The notes under the pieces were generated by a model. The model searched no databases, was not told where the DNA came from, and was given only the letters and a program-made list of their open reading frames with translations. Of a stretch of 64,000 bases of DNA, positions 19,824 to 33,000 are shown in pieces. Within the stretch, counting starts at the first letter, position 1. Each line of letters begins with the position of its first letter. The position numbers were made by a program, and so were the translations under genes. Location of the stretch: positions 41,244,067 through 41,308,066 of the forward strand of contig OX438741.1 in assembly GCA_949316235.1 (NCBI GenBank). Reading direction: 5' to 3'. This DNA comes from Oegoconia quadripuncta. Lineage: Eukaryota > Arthropoda > Insecta > Lepidoptera > Autostichidae.

Positions 19824-20244
19824 TTGGGTGCTTAACCTATGAAATAGGAGTTCTTTTTCTTCGTTAATCATATGTGCCAATTCCTGCGATTTTCAAAGCT
19901 ATATCCAAATTTGTTTTTTATTTGGAAAATGGAATATTATTTCAAGGTTTCACATGAAATATTTTTTAATTTCTGGGCTAAGTCACATAATAAAAAAAAA
20001 TTGAACAGAGCTCTTTCATGTGCTTTCCATAATCATTTCTAAGATTCGATGAAAATTTTATAAAGCGGTTACTTTTAAAAATTAATGCTGCCTATACTTA
20101 ATTTAATGTTATCCGGTAATACACATAAAGTTTAGCTAAATTTGGATTTGCCGTTCCTAAAAAAAAATCAAAAATGTTTGTATGCAGAAAACAGTCTTAA
20201 TGAAATTCTTCATACAAAACGCGAATGTCATAGGTAAGGACCTA
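19824..20244 (-). mobile_element. Mariner-type MITE (TTAGGTCCTTACCTATG), copy 1
   Basis: Approximately 415-bp non-coding element in reverse orientation. Ends are ATTGGGTGCTTAACCTATGA and TCATAGGTAAGGACCTAA, roughly inverse copies. TTAGG-type ends with TA flanks resemble mariner TIRs. Four more copies lie at 30410, 36553, 40432 and 62031. Confidence 0.75.
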
Positions 20245-20639
20245 ATATTATGAAGTTCTAAAAGTCGCACCATTCTGTGTAGTGTACAAATGTGGATCAA
20301 TCCTACAGTATGTCATTTAGGAAAATGAATCAAAAACCAAAAAGGAGTCATATCAACCACATCGGTGCTGTGTGCATTCATCAAGTTCAAGCATTCGTCA
20401 TTCCACAGCGTCGCGGGTATCCAAATACAGTCTAGCAATTACTTCTAGTCGACAGAATGGCAAATGTTGAAGTAGGTTTTGTTATAGATCTAAATGTGCA
20501 GTGCATTTAAGTGTAACGGCTGCACGAACCGTCTTACCGTGTGGTATCGGACTCCTCGTTATGAGATAGACGCATATTGCTTATATACCAAGTGAACAGA
20601 AAACTTCGATAGCGCGATGCAGGAATAACAGATTAGAGA

Positions 20640-21130
20640 AAAGTTATAGAGAACTCTTTTTTACTTCATTCGTTCATCTGATTTAAGAGCCATGCTCTTG
20701 TCGGTGGAGATTTTTCCATATCTCTCTGCTCTCCGCCTTCCTCTTGACCTCCTGATACGGCACGACGTTCAACTTCTCTTTTATCTGCTGCATGTAGCTT
20801 ATTCTCGGTCTTCCTCTTTTTCTTTATCCCTCCTTCTATTATGGTTTTGATGAAATCATCGTGTCGTATAAGGTGTCCCAGCATTTTCCCTCATCTATTC
20901 TCAATTACTCCAACAATTTCCTTTTTTCCCATACTATATTTAAAACCTCTTCGTTCGCTTTCTTCTCTGTCCAGCTGATACGTTCCATTCTCCTCCAGCA
21001 CCACATTTCAAAAGCTTCCAATATTTCTTTGTCTTTAAGAGTTAGAATCCACGTTTCACACCCATACAAAGCAATGCTCCAAATGTACACTTTTATAAGT
21101 TGTTTTACGAATAAAAGAAAAAATTAAACT
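20640..21130 (-). pseudogene. Non-LTR retrotransposon RT C-terminal fragment
   Basis: The minus strand reads ALYGCETWILTLKDKEILEA, FEMWCWRRMERISWTEKK, then (shifted frame) MLGHLIRHDDFIKTIIEGGI. This is the conserved end of an RTE-like LINE polyprotein. Frameshifts divide it, so it is dead. Confidence 0.8.
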
Positions 21131-24100
21131 TTGTAAAATCGAGACGTGAAATAGAAAAAAGTATACAGTTACTGGCATAATCAAACATTCCTTATGAGTC
21201 CTTAGGGTCCTAAAAACACAAGTAGTTAAGATTTTGTGTGTGATTGGCGGAACTTTGTAATCATTTTTACCAGACCGAGCTGCTTACTTGTCGATATAAA
21301 GAATATCTATGTGTAAAATGAATTAAAAAGTTGTGTCAGAAACATCATGTTCAGCATGTGTACCAAATGTCTTCTGATAACTATCCTTACCAGTGTCCGA
21401 TGAATTTAAAGCAACTAATTTTCTAGATAGATTCGAATTCGAGTTGTCTTAAACCTTATCCAATTGGCCACAAATCGGCTAAACCAGTTTAAAACAACCT
21501 AAATATAAAACAACACTTTTTCATTGATTTCAGTAGCTGTATTACCATTGGCGACATACAAAAGGCAATTGATGTGGCAAACTTTTGGAAACACCATTTG
21601 AGCAACGCAAGATGATCAAGAAGTAACTATAACGTATGTGTGTGACTGGAGAAATAAATAAATGCTTTATCTATAAAATATATTAAATCTTTCCTGATTG
21701 AAAATCGAAAGCCTCTGCATTCTCATTGCTCTACAATTCTGAATTCGTTCAGCTCGAGGGGTAGGAATCAGGTTTCTTTTTACATTGCGCGTTAGTTAAG
21801 GTAAAGTCTTATTAACTATGTAGTTATAAATTGAAGCTAAATTCAATTCAATATCATCGTGTCTAAAGCATAATATAACAAAATTCAAATTCTCTGACAA
21901 ATAGCATAATTCTTTTTGAAAACAGTTTTCTCTGTTGCCTTATTTCATTCTTCAAACTTTTAATAAGACTAACGACTATATTATACACTATAATCTCTTA
22001 AATAAAAACTTAGGAGTCTTTTACATGTCTTCACTGATAGATACAACTTAAAATTTACACACAAAACACTTTATATTACTGAGCTTGGAAAATTATCAGG
22101 GATTTACAAATTGCTATATTACAAAACATGATCTAATTAACAAAATCCGAACTAAGTGTTTAATATAATTCTTTCTATGGCTATGACTCTATGTTTGATC
22201 ATTTTCATGATCACTTTGTGCGGAGGAATACTGACTCCCAGGGCATAGGTTCTCACTTAGTTTGGCAGTCAGGGGACCAACGCTTCTGTTTTGATAGGTT
22301 TAAATAAGTGTCTACTTACTTATCCCTAAGTTTGATTTGTAATTCTTTTCCAGAGACATTGTCATTGTATTAATAAATACATTATCTTATCTAAAATTAT
22401 CTGCTATAAATGTATCTGTCTACAGGAGTCAGACCTGTTAAAATTATGATAAATTGTGATTTTTCATTAAACTTTGTTTTATTTAATTCTCCCTCGTTTC
22501 AAGCGAGATTATTCACGGATTTTTTTTCAATAAACGAGGATGGCCAATTGTGAAAGAATGGAGTTTGGCGCGGATGTGTGTCCTGTGGCTAATGTAATGA
22601 TGATTTCATTCCCATGACCCACAACTCAATAATAATTAGACGTCGCACTTAGCTCAAACCTTTTTTCCTGTATTACGAACATAAAATTTGTGACAGAATA
22701 GAATACATTTATTTGCAATGATTAGGGTAAGTAAATTAGTTGGTAAAATAGTATAAATTGTATCACCTAAATCAGCCATATACAATAACATGCAAAATTA
22801 AAATTAGCCTGTCCTTCACTAAACAATAAAAATACAAATCAATTTACACAAATAGCTTGTCCTTCTTGATTAAATTAATTTTCTAGTTCATTAAGTCACA
22901 ATTTAGAGGAATAACGTCTTAACAATTTATTACAGTTTAATTAAAATATGTCTGCAATTAATTTATAATGATTGATTCAATTCATCGTCAAGCAAATTAC
23001 ATTACATTTTTATTACATATCATTATTATTAAAGTCATGTGTGAAATATTCATCAATTGAGTAAAATATATTGTTCAATAAGAATTTAAATATAGTCGTT
23101 TTGAACTTCTTAATTGGTAGATAATTCTCTTAGGGACAGTGGCAATTTATTATACACTGACTTGCACATAGAATAACAATTCTTTTGAAATTGCGCACTA
23201 CACTACAGATAAGATGCTCGCCTTAAATACGCTAGACTGTAAACATATCATTTGTAATTATGTTTGATCGTGTAGTTCCGCTACAGTTATCACGTTATAC
23301 CTACTCCTCTTCACGTACGTATCTAAATATTTATTTCTATAATTATGTTGGTTTGGTAAATATAAACATAAATATGACCACTCATTTCCTCTTGTCCCTG
23401 GTATAGAGCGCCTAAAGAATTAGTAGAGAGAGTGTCTGTACTACACAGCTCGAACAAATTTGCTATCGCCAACGCAAATACTTGTTCACGTGGCGATTAG
23501 GCACACACCATGGAATTTTCACAAATGGAAAAGAACAATTTAAGTAATTACGAATAGAAATCGTAGAACACGAGTCACTTCAAACTCTACATGTTTTGTG
23601 AGAGCTTAAATCTCTTCCTTCTAGTACTATAAATAATATCACTATTGCTTCTTACAATAATCCAATAGGTACATACCGACCTAGAAGTAAGTATATATCA
23701 TAATACCTCATCATAATACCTACGAACTTTAACATAATTCTTGGGAGAATTTTTCTCTGCTCGTCGCGCGCACATACTTTATATAATTTTGTTTACCTAC
23801 TTACTTTTTGGTTCGATGTTTGATAAACAGAAATAAACGAAGTACAAGCTAAATAACAATAACAATTATTTGGCAAATCGCGTCCTTCATCTTGGACTTC
23901 ATCGTCACTTCACCGTAAGATTTTGATCATAATCGTTTCCAATCCTGCATAACGAAATAAGTTACTTGTATAACCGATAATAAATAATTATAAAACAAAA
24001 TTTCAGACACTTGCACCACTTATCAAGTTCCAAACTAGGCATTTATTACAATTTACTATACAATATAATATAATATAGTTTATAAATCAAAAGTACAGAA

Positions 24101-24637
24101 AAGTGACACGAATATCGGGCATTTGAAGCTGATCTTTGTACACTTAGTCAAACTGTATCAGGGTAATATCTTTAAGCTACGTAAACTGTAGAAATCTTTC
24201 TATTATTTTTTCTAATAATGTTTTCTTTTATTTTTGCAACAAAGACATTCAAATATTAGCACGTAAGAAGCCTGCTTGTATTAGATTGTTTAATCGTGTC
24301 GATTCAGTCCAACGTTATTAAGTATTATGACGAATATGACGTCAACATTTTGTCATTACTTTTGTTTATATATTTAATTATTATGAAGTGGATGCTTGCT
24401 TCGTTAAGTGAATATATTGTAATTTTGTTAGGAAGTATATTGTAGATTGTCAGTTCAATTTCTTAACCATATCACTTATTTATTACAAAACGATATAGTT
24501 AAATAAAATCATTTTGAATACATATCTAAGTAAAGTCGTAAAGTCGTCGTAAAGGTATAATATATTCCATAATGAAGGTATAATATATACCAGAATGAAG
24601 ATTTAGATTTTAGTCGTATAGTAAAGCAAATATTACA
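21131..24637. other. AT-rich sequence with no supported feature
   Basis: I see no exons or clear transposon ends. There is a LINE-like tail fragment at about 21630-21690 (GTGTGTGACTGGAGAAATAAATAAATGCTTTATC), comparable with 29700-29765. Confidence 0.4.
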
Positions 24638-24751
24638 TTGTATTTGCAATTGGCGAGGAGATTAACCTTGAAATTCAATGGCTGTGACTTATACGCTTGG
24701 TTATTGATCTCTACATTACTGAGAGCTACACCGCTCTACGTCAGCACACCG

Positions 24752-24813
24752 ACCAATCAGAAGGCCGATCCTGAAACGCGGTATCAAAGTTTTTTAGCGC
24801 GAGACTATATAAC
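24752..24813 (+). promoter_or_regulatory. Candidate core promoter (CCAAT box and TATA box)
   Basis: ACCAATCAG at about 24751 and CTATATAACC at about 24805 are some 55 bp apart, in a locally less AT-rich stretch. About 30 bp downstream is GAGAGTCGTTGGGGAGTCC. Spacing fits a TATA promoter, but no transcript can be assigned. It could be the start of an untranslated first exon of the zinc-finger gene 5 kb downstream, or chance. Confidence 0.25.
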
Positions 24814-24886
24814 CAAGGTGTTCTTGAGAGTCGTTGGGGAGTCCAATGCTACACGGGAAACCGGTCGTGGCGTGGGGCCGGTCTAA

Positions 24887-26075
24887 GCCCGCGCTATCTG
24901 AATATGTCGTCGTAAAGTCGTCATGTTTTGAGTTTAATATAAAATGGTATAAAAAAATAATGTCAATCATTCTGTTATAAATGAAAACCGAGAGTATTTC
25001 TCACATACACCGTTGTAGCTGCTTTGACTTCCTTTTGCATAGTTTTGCTCTTAATGTCTTGTCTCTATTTATGTTACTTCTCATAAATGATGGATTTTCA
25101 TGATGAAATTTATGGGAATATTATTATTTAAAGAAATAAGGTCATACCATGTAACTAAAATAGAATGAGAAATTTAGAATTAAAAATGTTTATTTCTTTC
25201 TTTAATTAAGTATAAACCACGAATTTATAAAACACAATTAAAAATACCTATATCTTATAGAAAAAATACGCCGTCGAACTCGCTTCCGTGAGGCATAGTA
25301 CTTAGTACGCAAGCGCTATTGCCCCGCTGAATGCTGCTCAACTGCTGAGCAAAGTAGGCACCAGCTCTCACAGCTCCAGAGGCGTGGAGTAGTCTGACGG
25401 ATAAAATAAATTTTTAAAAAGTAGTAAAGGAATGTCGTTTCACCAATGACCAATCACATATTACCGTGTGGATGAGAAATCGGAATATCATGCTTTAATA
25501 GTAAGTTCATAAAAGTTGTACGGTATAATAAATACATAAGTAAAAATGTCGAAAAATAAATATAGAAATAGCAAAAGAAGGTCAAATGAGCTACTATCGT
25601 GTGGATGAGACCTAAGTCTCTCTTTATCATTTTTCTTGACATATTTGACATTATTTTACCATATATGATTGCTTAATACGCTTCAACATATCTGATGGCA
25701 AGGAAATAGGCCGGCTCCCTGCCAGCACCGGTGTACGTAGTAGCTACGGACCTTCCGCTGGGTAATACAAGGCATTCGTCTTATATACTAACCGCCGAGA
25801 AAATGTTGATAGCGCGATGCAGGATTGGAATTTCAGTCTTTATTTTTAAGCAAACGGAGTGATTATTACCTACGAAAACTATTAGAATAGTTGTGAAACG
25901 ATATAAAGTTTTTATTAAAATTATTGGAATCCGTTAATATTTATTGATTTATCATAAATTTCAAGATTTCACTTTTGATATGTTACTTACGATAATTCAA
26001 CAGGAGAAAAAGAGATAGATAGCTTTTTGAACATACTTTTTGCGCCGCATTCGCTAAATGGGCGGCTACGTAGAG
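24887..26075. other. AT-rich sequence with no supported feature
   Basis: No coding or transposon signature that I can stand behind. GATAGCGCGATGCAGGA at about 25810 recurs at 20607 and, reversed, near 57170, so part of this is an old dispersed repeat. Confidence 0.4.
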
Positions 26076-26079
26076 TTAA

Positions 26080-26512
26080 CCCTGCAGTGGTCGCGTGGAT
26101 TACATATGTGATCCACTCATGTAAAATCAAAAATTCCCAAAAAACGGGTAACGCTAACGTTTTGACCTTCCGGGTACTTTAACTGGTCAAGGACTTCTCC
26201 TACGACTAGAGATTGAACTCGAAGCCATGAAAATTTGTATTTGTTAGAATATTTTTTTTGATCTCTTTCAAAACTTGGATGCGATTTTTGTTAATAAAAG
26301 ATATAATATCTATGTTTCATTGAGTTTTCGAAGTAAAGTAGGTATGATAAATTTTTCTTGATTATTTATAAACAATACTTTGTTATTGTTATAAAATAAG
26401 AAATATATGACTTTTGAATACACACAGTCTTTTTATTTTACTTTTAAAATGGTATACCCATATAATCCACACGACCACTAACTCTACATTTTAGTACGCG
26501 ACCACTGTAGGG
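26080..26512. mobile_element. piggyBac-like MITE with TTAA target sites
   Basis: 433-bp non-coding element. Left end CCCTGCAGTGGTCGCGTGG, right end CGCGACCACTGTAGGG. TTAA lies immediately outside both ends (26076-26079 and 26513-26516). TTAA duplication and a CCC start are the marks of piggyBac-family elements. Subterminal inverse motifs (GTGGATTACATATG / TATAATCCACACGACC) strengthen the case. Confidence 0.8.
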
Positions 26513-26516
26513 TTAA

Positions 26517-28784
26517 ACAGTATTTAATTTTATGCTCTACGTCAGACTCTATATCCGTATTAATTATTAGAGTGAAACAAACATACTATGGTCCTACGTC
26601 AAAAAGGGACGAATATAATACTCAGCCAGGCATATATTATACGTCACAAAAGTGACAGTAAAACCACAGGTTAAAACAGACATTGCTATTTATTTCGATC
26701 CCTAAAATTATATAAAACAAATTTATGAAGTTTTAATTTTGAGAATATTATTGTTGCTTTTTATTTACCCAAATATCCTATTCAGCCCACCTATATTTTT
26801 ACTAAAAATAGAATTTATTCAACTGGCAACTTTAACTGTCAGAACGATGAGTTCGATTTGAGAAGGAATTGTGAAGAAATTACTAAATACAAATGGCGTG
26901 CGTTGCATCCTAATCTTCAGACACTTTTTGCGCTAGTGAATTTGTAATATATTATTTGTTCAGTTCGTCTGCCTATTCGTCTAATCGACTAACAACAATA
27001 TTATTATTTGTTGCCATCAAATCGTAAGTGTTATTCTGTGAATTTCTCTGTTATTGTTGCAATAATCATAAAATGAAATAGAACAAGATTATAGAAACAC
27101 CGAACATTTTAGTGTTGCAAGAAAAACTTAATTTTTTGACGTTTTACAGTTAGGTAAAGTTGTTTTTGTTGTTATATTCATAAAAATTGTAAAGTGTTTC
27201 GCTTGGGAGTGATGAGTAGTTTTTGGTTCTTTGTATATTTATCAATACCGACGCAATCTATTCTACGTAACCTTCATGGAAGCAACGTCATGACTTCACA
27301 GGAATATGTTTTTTATTCGTCATCTAAATTGTAGGTACACTTCGGCGTATTGATTGTGTTGCAATATCCAGTTAAATTAGCGCCCCATTGAGACCTTGAA
27401 TTATCATCATGTCCTACTGCAATCACTAGTGTGAACAAATATGAAATCAGTTTATATTCTGTGGTTAGGTATACTTGAAAGTAACAGATAAGGGAGCACA
27501 GAGTTATGTCTCAAAAATCCGACCAGGAGATTAGGTTCAATTTCCGTCATGTGTTATTTTATTGGTACAGTGGGCAAAGTACTTAGATGACGCGGCCCCG
27601 AGTAAGTAGAACATCTTCCATACTAGTACCGAATAAGGACGGTCAGCACAAGACGGGTGTAGGGATGTCAATATCGCATCTACAAACAAATACCAATCTT
27701 TTGTAAAATCTATAAAATCTATAAGACACGCGTAAACTTGTGTGACTTTTTACTACATTTTAATTTAAAAGTCAGTATTAACATGAATGCCTACCTATTT
27801 TTTATTATAAATGATTATAATTTAATATTTATATTTAATATATAATTTGTAGGGATGCAACGAATAGTACTTTAGCGAATACAATGTCAAATTAATATTC
27901 GTCGAATACGAATAATAAACAATTTTGATTAAAATTTGGTACAACATTCAAACTCAATCCCTCACTGATCGCACGTTTAGTTAGAGAGTTGTCGCGGTAC
28001 TGCGAGTGCTCAGCTGCTGTAGGAAGATGTAGGTATTAGGCGCCGTAGAGAGAGGATGAGGTTTAGGGTCGTAGGTTTCCGGCCCCTACCAGGATTGCAG
28101 CCACTGATGAACGGTGAAGAAGAAGGTGAAGGACAGGAAGAAGGTATAGGCACTTGTAAAACTTAATAATGATATAATAATTTAAAGAAAGAAATAAAAG
28201 GAAAAAGAAAAGAATAGTTTTAGTTCGCAAGCTGCGTCATGACTGACTAGTTTTTGAAAATAATGTTCCAAAAAAAGAAAACGCCAACGAGATTACCGAA
28301 AAGAAGACGGAATTTAGAAGAGGTTGTACACCTCGTTACAGAGTCAGCCTCCTCATTACCTCTCAAACCAATATGTGATGGGACCCACTGCAGAATAATG
28401 TCAGTACCACATCACATAAATGAAGCTCATCCATTTTACTTATCTATAGCCTACAGACAACTTATGTCATTACTTCCCAGAATTCGCTCCTTATTAGCGA
28501 CACTATCGAATGGTCTAACAATACAGGATGTGTTTTTTTTTCAAAATCAACGGGTTTCGATTCCTGGCTAGGAATATTAATTTTTCAAAAATCCAATGAA
28601 GCAGTTTTAGTTCTCATCAAAATCGGGCCCGAGGCTCCTTTGAGTACTTTTCGCTATTCCTCATAGTTTAGGATTTGGCCATCCAGGCCCACTTAAAAAA
28701 ATCACCCTGTATATGGCACCCTGGTGATAAACCCTGTCAAACAAAAACAATCATTAAAATCAATAACCAACTTGAATATAAATA
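26517..28784. other. AT-rich sequence upstream of the zinc-finger gene
   Basis: No exon supported. The untranslated first exon of the zinc-finger gene may lie here, but I cannot place it. A plus-strand frame at 28254-28571 (105 codons) shows no family motif and I do not call it. Confidence 0.35.
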
Positions 28785-28935
28785 AATATTCTTGGACATG
28801 CACACAATGCCATCTAGTTCCACTTTAAGCAACCATAGGCTTGTGTTGTGGATACCAGATGGTTGATATACTACATAAATACATTTTTTTTGTTGTAAAA
28901 GATACTTATTATTTAAGTATTTATAAATACTTATT
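28785..28935 (-). mobile_element. SINE family C, 3' part
   Basis: TGGACATGCACACAATGCCA then TCTAGTTCCACTTTAAGCAA and GGATACCAGATGGTTGATAT, the reverse of the family C tail. The tRNA head is missing. Confidence 0.6.
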
Positions 28936-29340
28936 ATAAATGAAAGAAATTAACACAGTGAGCGAGGAGATCAAAGCTTACTCCAAAGCATACAAAACCC
29001 GGCTGACAGACCATCCCAGAAAAGACGCCTGAAAAGATGAATAATCCTGGACAACCTATGAATGGAAATACGAGTAGCTATATAGACGAAACGGTTGAAC
29101 GGATTGATTTAAATGAAATTTAAAAAGAATAAGAATAATTTATTATGAACGCTACAATAACAAAGAAGTTGGTATTTATAGCTAAAAAAGACATACAATT
29201 ATAAATAAAATGCGCACAATGCTGTCACATGTTGCGGCGTGCACAAATTTGTTAGCACTCAGCTCATGCTGCGACGAACCACAGCGTTGGTTTTCAGTGT
29301 CCCCAAATGCCTAAATTTAGTATATAGGTAGAACATATGA

Positions 29341-29588
29341 CGGTGCGCTATGGAGGGTGCGCTAGACGCCCTCCGGGAATGGGCCTCCCCTTGTGAGGGG
29401 GGGCGGGGCGGGGGGGGGACCTGGAGCCGCCTATGCGTTCCCAGGTCCTCCCTACTGCCGAAGAAGGTCGCCGCGGGGTTTTAGTGGGTATCCCTCCCGT
29501 TAGGGAGGGGAGTCCCACATAACCGTCTCGCCGTCCCCCAGGCGAGCGGTACGCGTAAAGCATTTCCCCGCGAAAAAAAAAAAAAAAA
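29341..29588 (+). mobile_element. 5'-truncated LINE tail with poly(A) and 15-bp target duplication
   Basis: GC-rich 248-bp insert ending in an A-run of about 18. AGGTAGAACATATGA stands at both 29326-29340 and 29589-29603: a clean target-site duplication. The plus strand has GCGCTAGACGCCCTCCGGGA and later CGAGCGGTACGCGTAAAGC, also found in a second copy at 63229-63472. The duplication and tail show recent L1-style (target-primed) insertion. Confidence 0.9.
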
Positions 29589-29689
29589 AGGTAGAACATA
29601 TGAGCTATGACCCATTTGTAACCCTGCAGCACACACATGCGTTAGTGTTACAATATTATGTTATTGTTGTTGATGTGTTACCTTATCTG

Positions 29690-29770
29690 TGTATCAATAT
29701 GTATAAGCTAAATGTATGTGTGTGACTGTGGAAACAAATAAAGGCTTTATCTATCTATCTATCTAACATA
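29690..29770 (+). mobile_element. LINE 3' tail
   Basis: GTATGTGTGTGACTGTGGAA then ACAAATAAAGGCTTTATC and a (TATC)n run at 29750-29766, a common end for Jockey-like LINEs here. Confidence 0.5.
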
Positions 29771-29947
29771 TCCTGAATTATAACAGGATATTCTTTATCC
29801 CTGTAAAGTGAGTAGTTGCTGCAAGATAATATAAACATATCCGTGATAACGTTATTAAAGCTGATAAATACAAGAATTAGCCATAAAAATAATGTTACAA
29901 AGATATCCTTCAGCTTTTATGATAAACTTTTACAGGTGCAGTGAATC

Positions 29948-30017
29948 ATGTCGGAAGAGGACTCCATTACAGTTGACACATCCAATGCTCAGGTGCTCAC
30001 AGCAGAATACAGAGATG
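29948..30017 (+). CDS. Zinc-finger gene, coding exon 1
   Basis: Exon starts at 29936 after ttttacag. ATG at 29948 and donor GATG^gtatgt at 30017. Encodes MSEEDSITVDTSNAQVL and AEYRD. Confidence 0.75.
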
Positions 30018-33000
30018 GTATGTATCGGTTATTGTTGAAGATATGTTTTTAAAGGTAGTTTGTTGGTATGGCTTTGCGACTTAGCCAATATACAATAGGA
30101 CAGGCAATATTTAATAACTGTATGCCTGGTGCCACCTACTCAATTATTTTAAAAAAGATCTTGTCAAACACTTTTATAGCAAATACAACTTTGATAATTT
30201 TTGTAGGATGGAGGGGTAATGTCAATAAAAAAACTTTAATAAATTATTTTTCACAGTTGAATAATTTAAATAATGTTCATAATGTTTTGTTGTTTGCATT
30301 TGCCTTTAGCCAGAGTCTAATAAAAAATTAGATTAACATCAGATATAATTAAAATTTGACATTGCATAGTTTGACATGTCATCATTTGATTTCTTTGACA
30401 CTAATATATTAGGTCCTTACCTATGAAATTGTCGTTTTGTATGAATAATTTCATTCAGACTGTTTTCTCCATACAAACATTTTTGATTTTTTTTGGGAAC
30501 GGCAAATCCCAATTTAGCTTTGTGTGTATTATCGGATAACATAAGTTAAGTATAGGCAGCTTTAATTTTTAATAGTAACCACTTTATAAAAGTTTCAGGG
30601 AATCTAAGAAATGATTATGGGGAAGCACATGAAAAGGGCTCTGTTCAATTTTTTTTTATTATGTGATTTAGCCCAGAAATTAAAAAATATTTCATGTGAA
30701 ACCTTGAAATAATATTCCATTTTCCAAATAAAAAACAAATTGGATATAGCTTTGAAAATCGCTGGAATTGGTACATATGATTAATGAAGAAAAAAAACTC
30801 CAATTTCATAGGTAAAGACCCAATGTTTTTTAGTTCCAAATATTTTTATGTGACGGGAGATAATTATTACCTGTCTTCCGAAATATTTTATGCTATATGA
30901 AATAAATATGTTATGCTATTTTGTTTTAAATTCAGTCACTTCAGTGACTGATCCAACAGGCGTCTCTATTGGGCAGCCATTAATTATTAATAAATCCTTG
31001 GAAATCATTCCAAATAATTTAAATACATCTACCTCCGGCATTATATAAAATATGTTAGTAGTGGTAGTACCCACTAGAATAACCTCAACCTTGCATTGAT
31101 AATATTTTCTCGAATTTACAACCCCATAATAAATCTGTTTTAATTTTAATTTAACCGCCTCCGTGGCTCAATGTAAACAACATTGGGTTTACGTTTCGGA
31201 GGTCGCCGGTTTGATCCCCAGCGGGGTACATGTTTAGTACTCGTGTGGTATGTGACGCACCTCCGCCTTATGTAACTTTAGTATATAAGCAATTGCACCT
31301 CATTATCGCCCTTCATTATACGTATAGCACGATACATTGTGTTTCTGTTATTGCGCTCCTGATTCCCACATTGCATGGGCAATTGCTTATATACTAAAGT
31401 TACATAAGGCGGAGATGCGTCACATACTACACTCGGTTTTTTAGTTCCAAATATTTTTATGTGACGGGAGATAATTATTACCTGTCTTCCGAAATATTTT
31501 ATGCTATATGAAATAAATATGTTATGCTATTTTGTTTTAAATTCAGTCACTTCAGTGACTGATCCAACAGGCGTCTCTATTGGGCAGCCATTAATTATTA
31601 ATAAATCCTTGGAAATCATTCCAAATAATTTAAATACATCTACCTCCGGCATTATATAAAATATGTTAGTAGTGGTAGTACCCACTAGAATAACCTCAAC
31701 CTTGCATTGATAATATTTTCTCGAATTTACAACCCCATAATAAATCTGTTTTAATTTTAATTTAACCGCCTCCGTGGCTCAATGTAAACAACATTGGGTT
31801 TACGTTTCGGAGGTCGCCGGTTTGATCCCCAGCGGGGTACATGTTTAGTACTCGTGTGGTATGTGACGCACCTCCGCCTTATGTAACTTTAGTATATAAG
31901 CAATTGCACCTCATTATCGCCCTTCATTATACGTATAGCACGATACATTGTGTTTCTGTTATTGCGCTCCTGATTCCCACATTGCATGGGCAATTGCTTA
32001 TATACTAAAGTTACATAAGGCGGAGATGCGTCACATACTACACTCGGTTTGGTTGGTGGTAGGGCATATTAAATGTCCGCCTGGCTAGCTACCACCATCT
32101 TATCTAAATCTGCCGTCAAACAGCAATGTTAATCGCATTGTTCGACGACCGATTGGTGTAGTGGATAGTGACCCTATCAGCGAAACCAACGGCTGCGGGT
32201 TCGAATCCCGCGACGGGTAAATGTTTGTATGATGAATACGAACATTTATTCCTTAATCTTGGATGTTTATATAAATATTTATGTATGTTTATCCGTTGTC
32301 TAGTATCCATAGCACAAGCTTTGCTTAGTTCGGGACTAGATGATTGGTGTAAGTGTCCGAAATATTTATTTTATTTATTGTTGTGTTCCGGTTGTCAGAG
32401 ATAAGATAGCCAGTCCTCCAAATAAGATGGGGTTTCCGGGTTGGTACGCTACCACCTTCGGCCTCATCTACACTTAACATCAGGTGTGATTGAGGTCAAG
32501 TGCTAACCCGAAGACCACTTGTGCATAAATGTTATGTTATCTGTTAATGTATTCTGTTTCTATTACTTTCAGGCCAGTTGAAAATTGTTGAGGTGACTCC
32601 ATTTGATAAAACCTGCAAAGTGAGTATTTTTAGGGATCCATAGTCAAGAAGGGACCCTTATAGTTTCGCTATGTCTGTCCGAGGCTTAGTTTCTGGCTCT
32701 AGTACTAGAAAGCTGTAATTTGGCATAGGTATACATATGGTACAGAGGCTGGTGCACACATATGATACAAAATTCGGAGGGGCGGATATTTTCTTTCTTG
32801 GTCGTATTGGATTCATCCGGTGTATCCTTCAACGTCTGTCTGAAACCGCCTCTCAGACTTATTTATTTATTTATTTATTTATAGTTTATTGTACACTAAT
32901 CATAAAAACAGTACAGCAATAAAGAGGATGTACAAAGGTACAAGCTTATCTCTAAAAAGAGATTTCTTCCAGCAAGACCGTGAGTGACAAGAGTGAGAAT

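Larger units (their letters stand above)
30831..32052. repeat. 611-bp tandem duplication
   Basis: 30831-31441 and 31442-32052 appear identical base for base. The unit runs from TAGTTCCAAATATTTTTATG to ACTCGG and includes a SINE head and an inverted-repeat insertion, so both copies carry the same nested structure. Either a very recent duplication or an assembly artefact. Confidence 0.9.
31764..32530 (+). mobile_element. SINE family A, full-length but split by two insertions
   Basis: Head at 31764-31850, then the 187-bp MITE (31855-32041), then TTGGTGGTAGGGCATATTAA and on to CAGCAATGTTAATCGCATTG at 32140. A family B SINE (32145-32382) follows, then TTGTGTTCCGGTTGTCAGAG to the 3' end. The repeated ATTGTT marks the second insertion. 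Confidence 0.8.

Noticed and set aside
28254..28571. 105-codon frame
   Set aside because: No domain, no splice signals, and the surrounding sequence looks like old repeats. I cannot tell it from chance.
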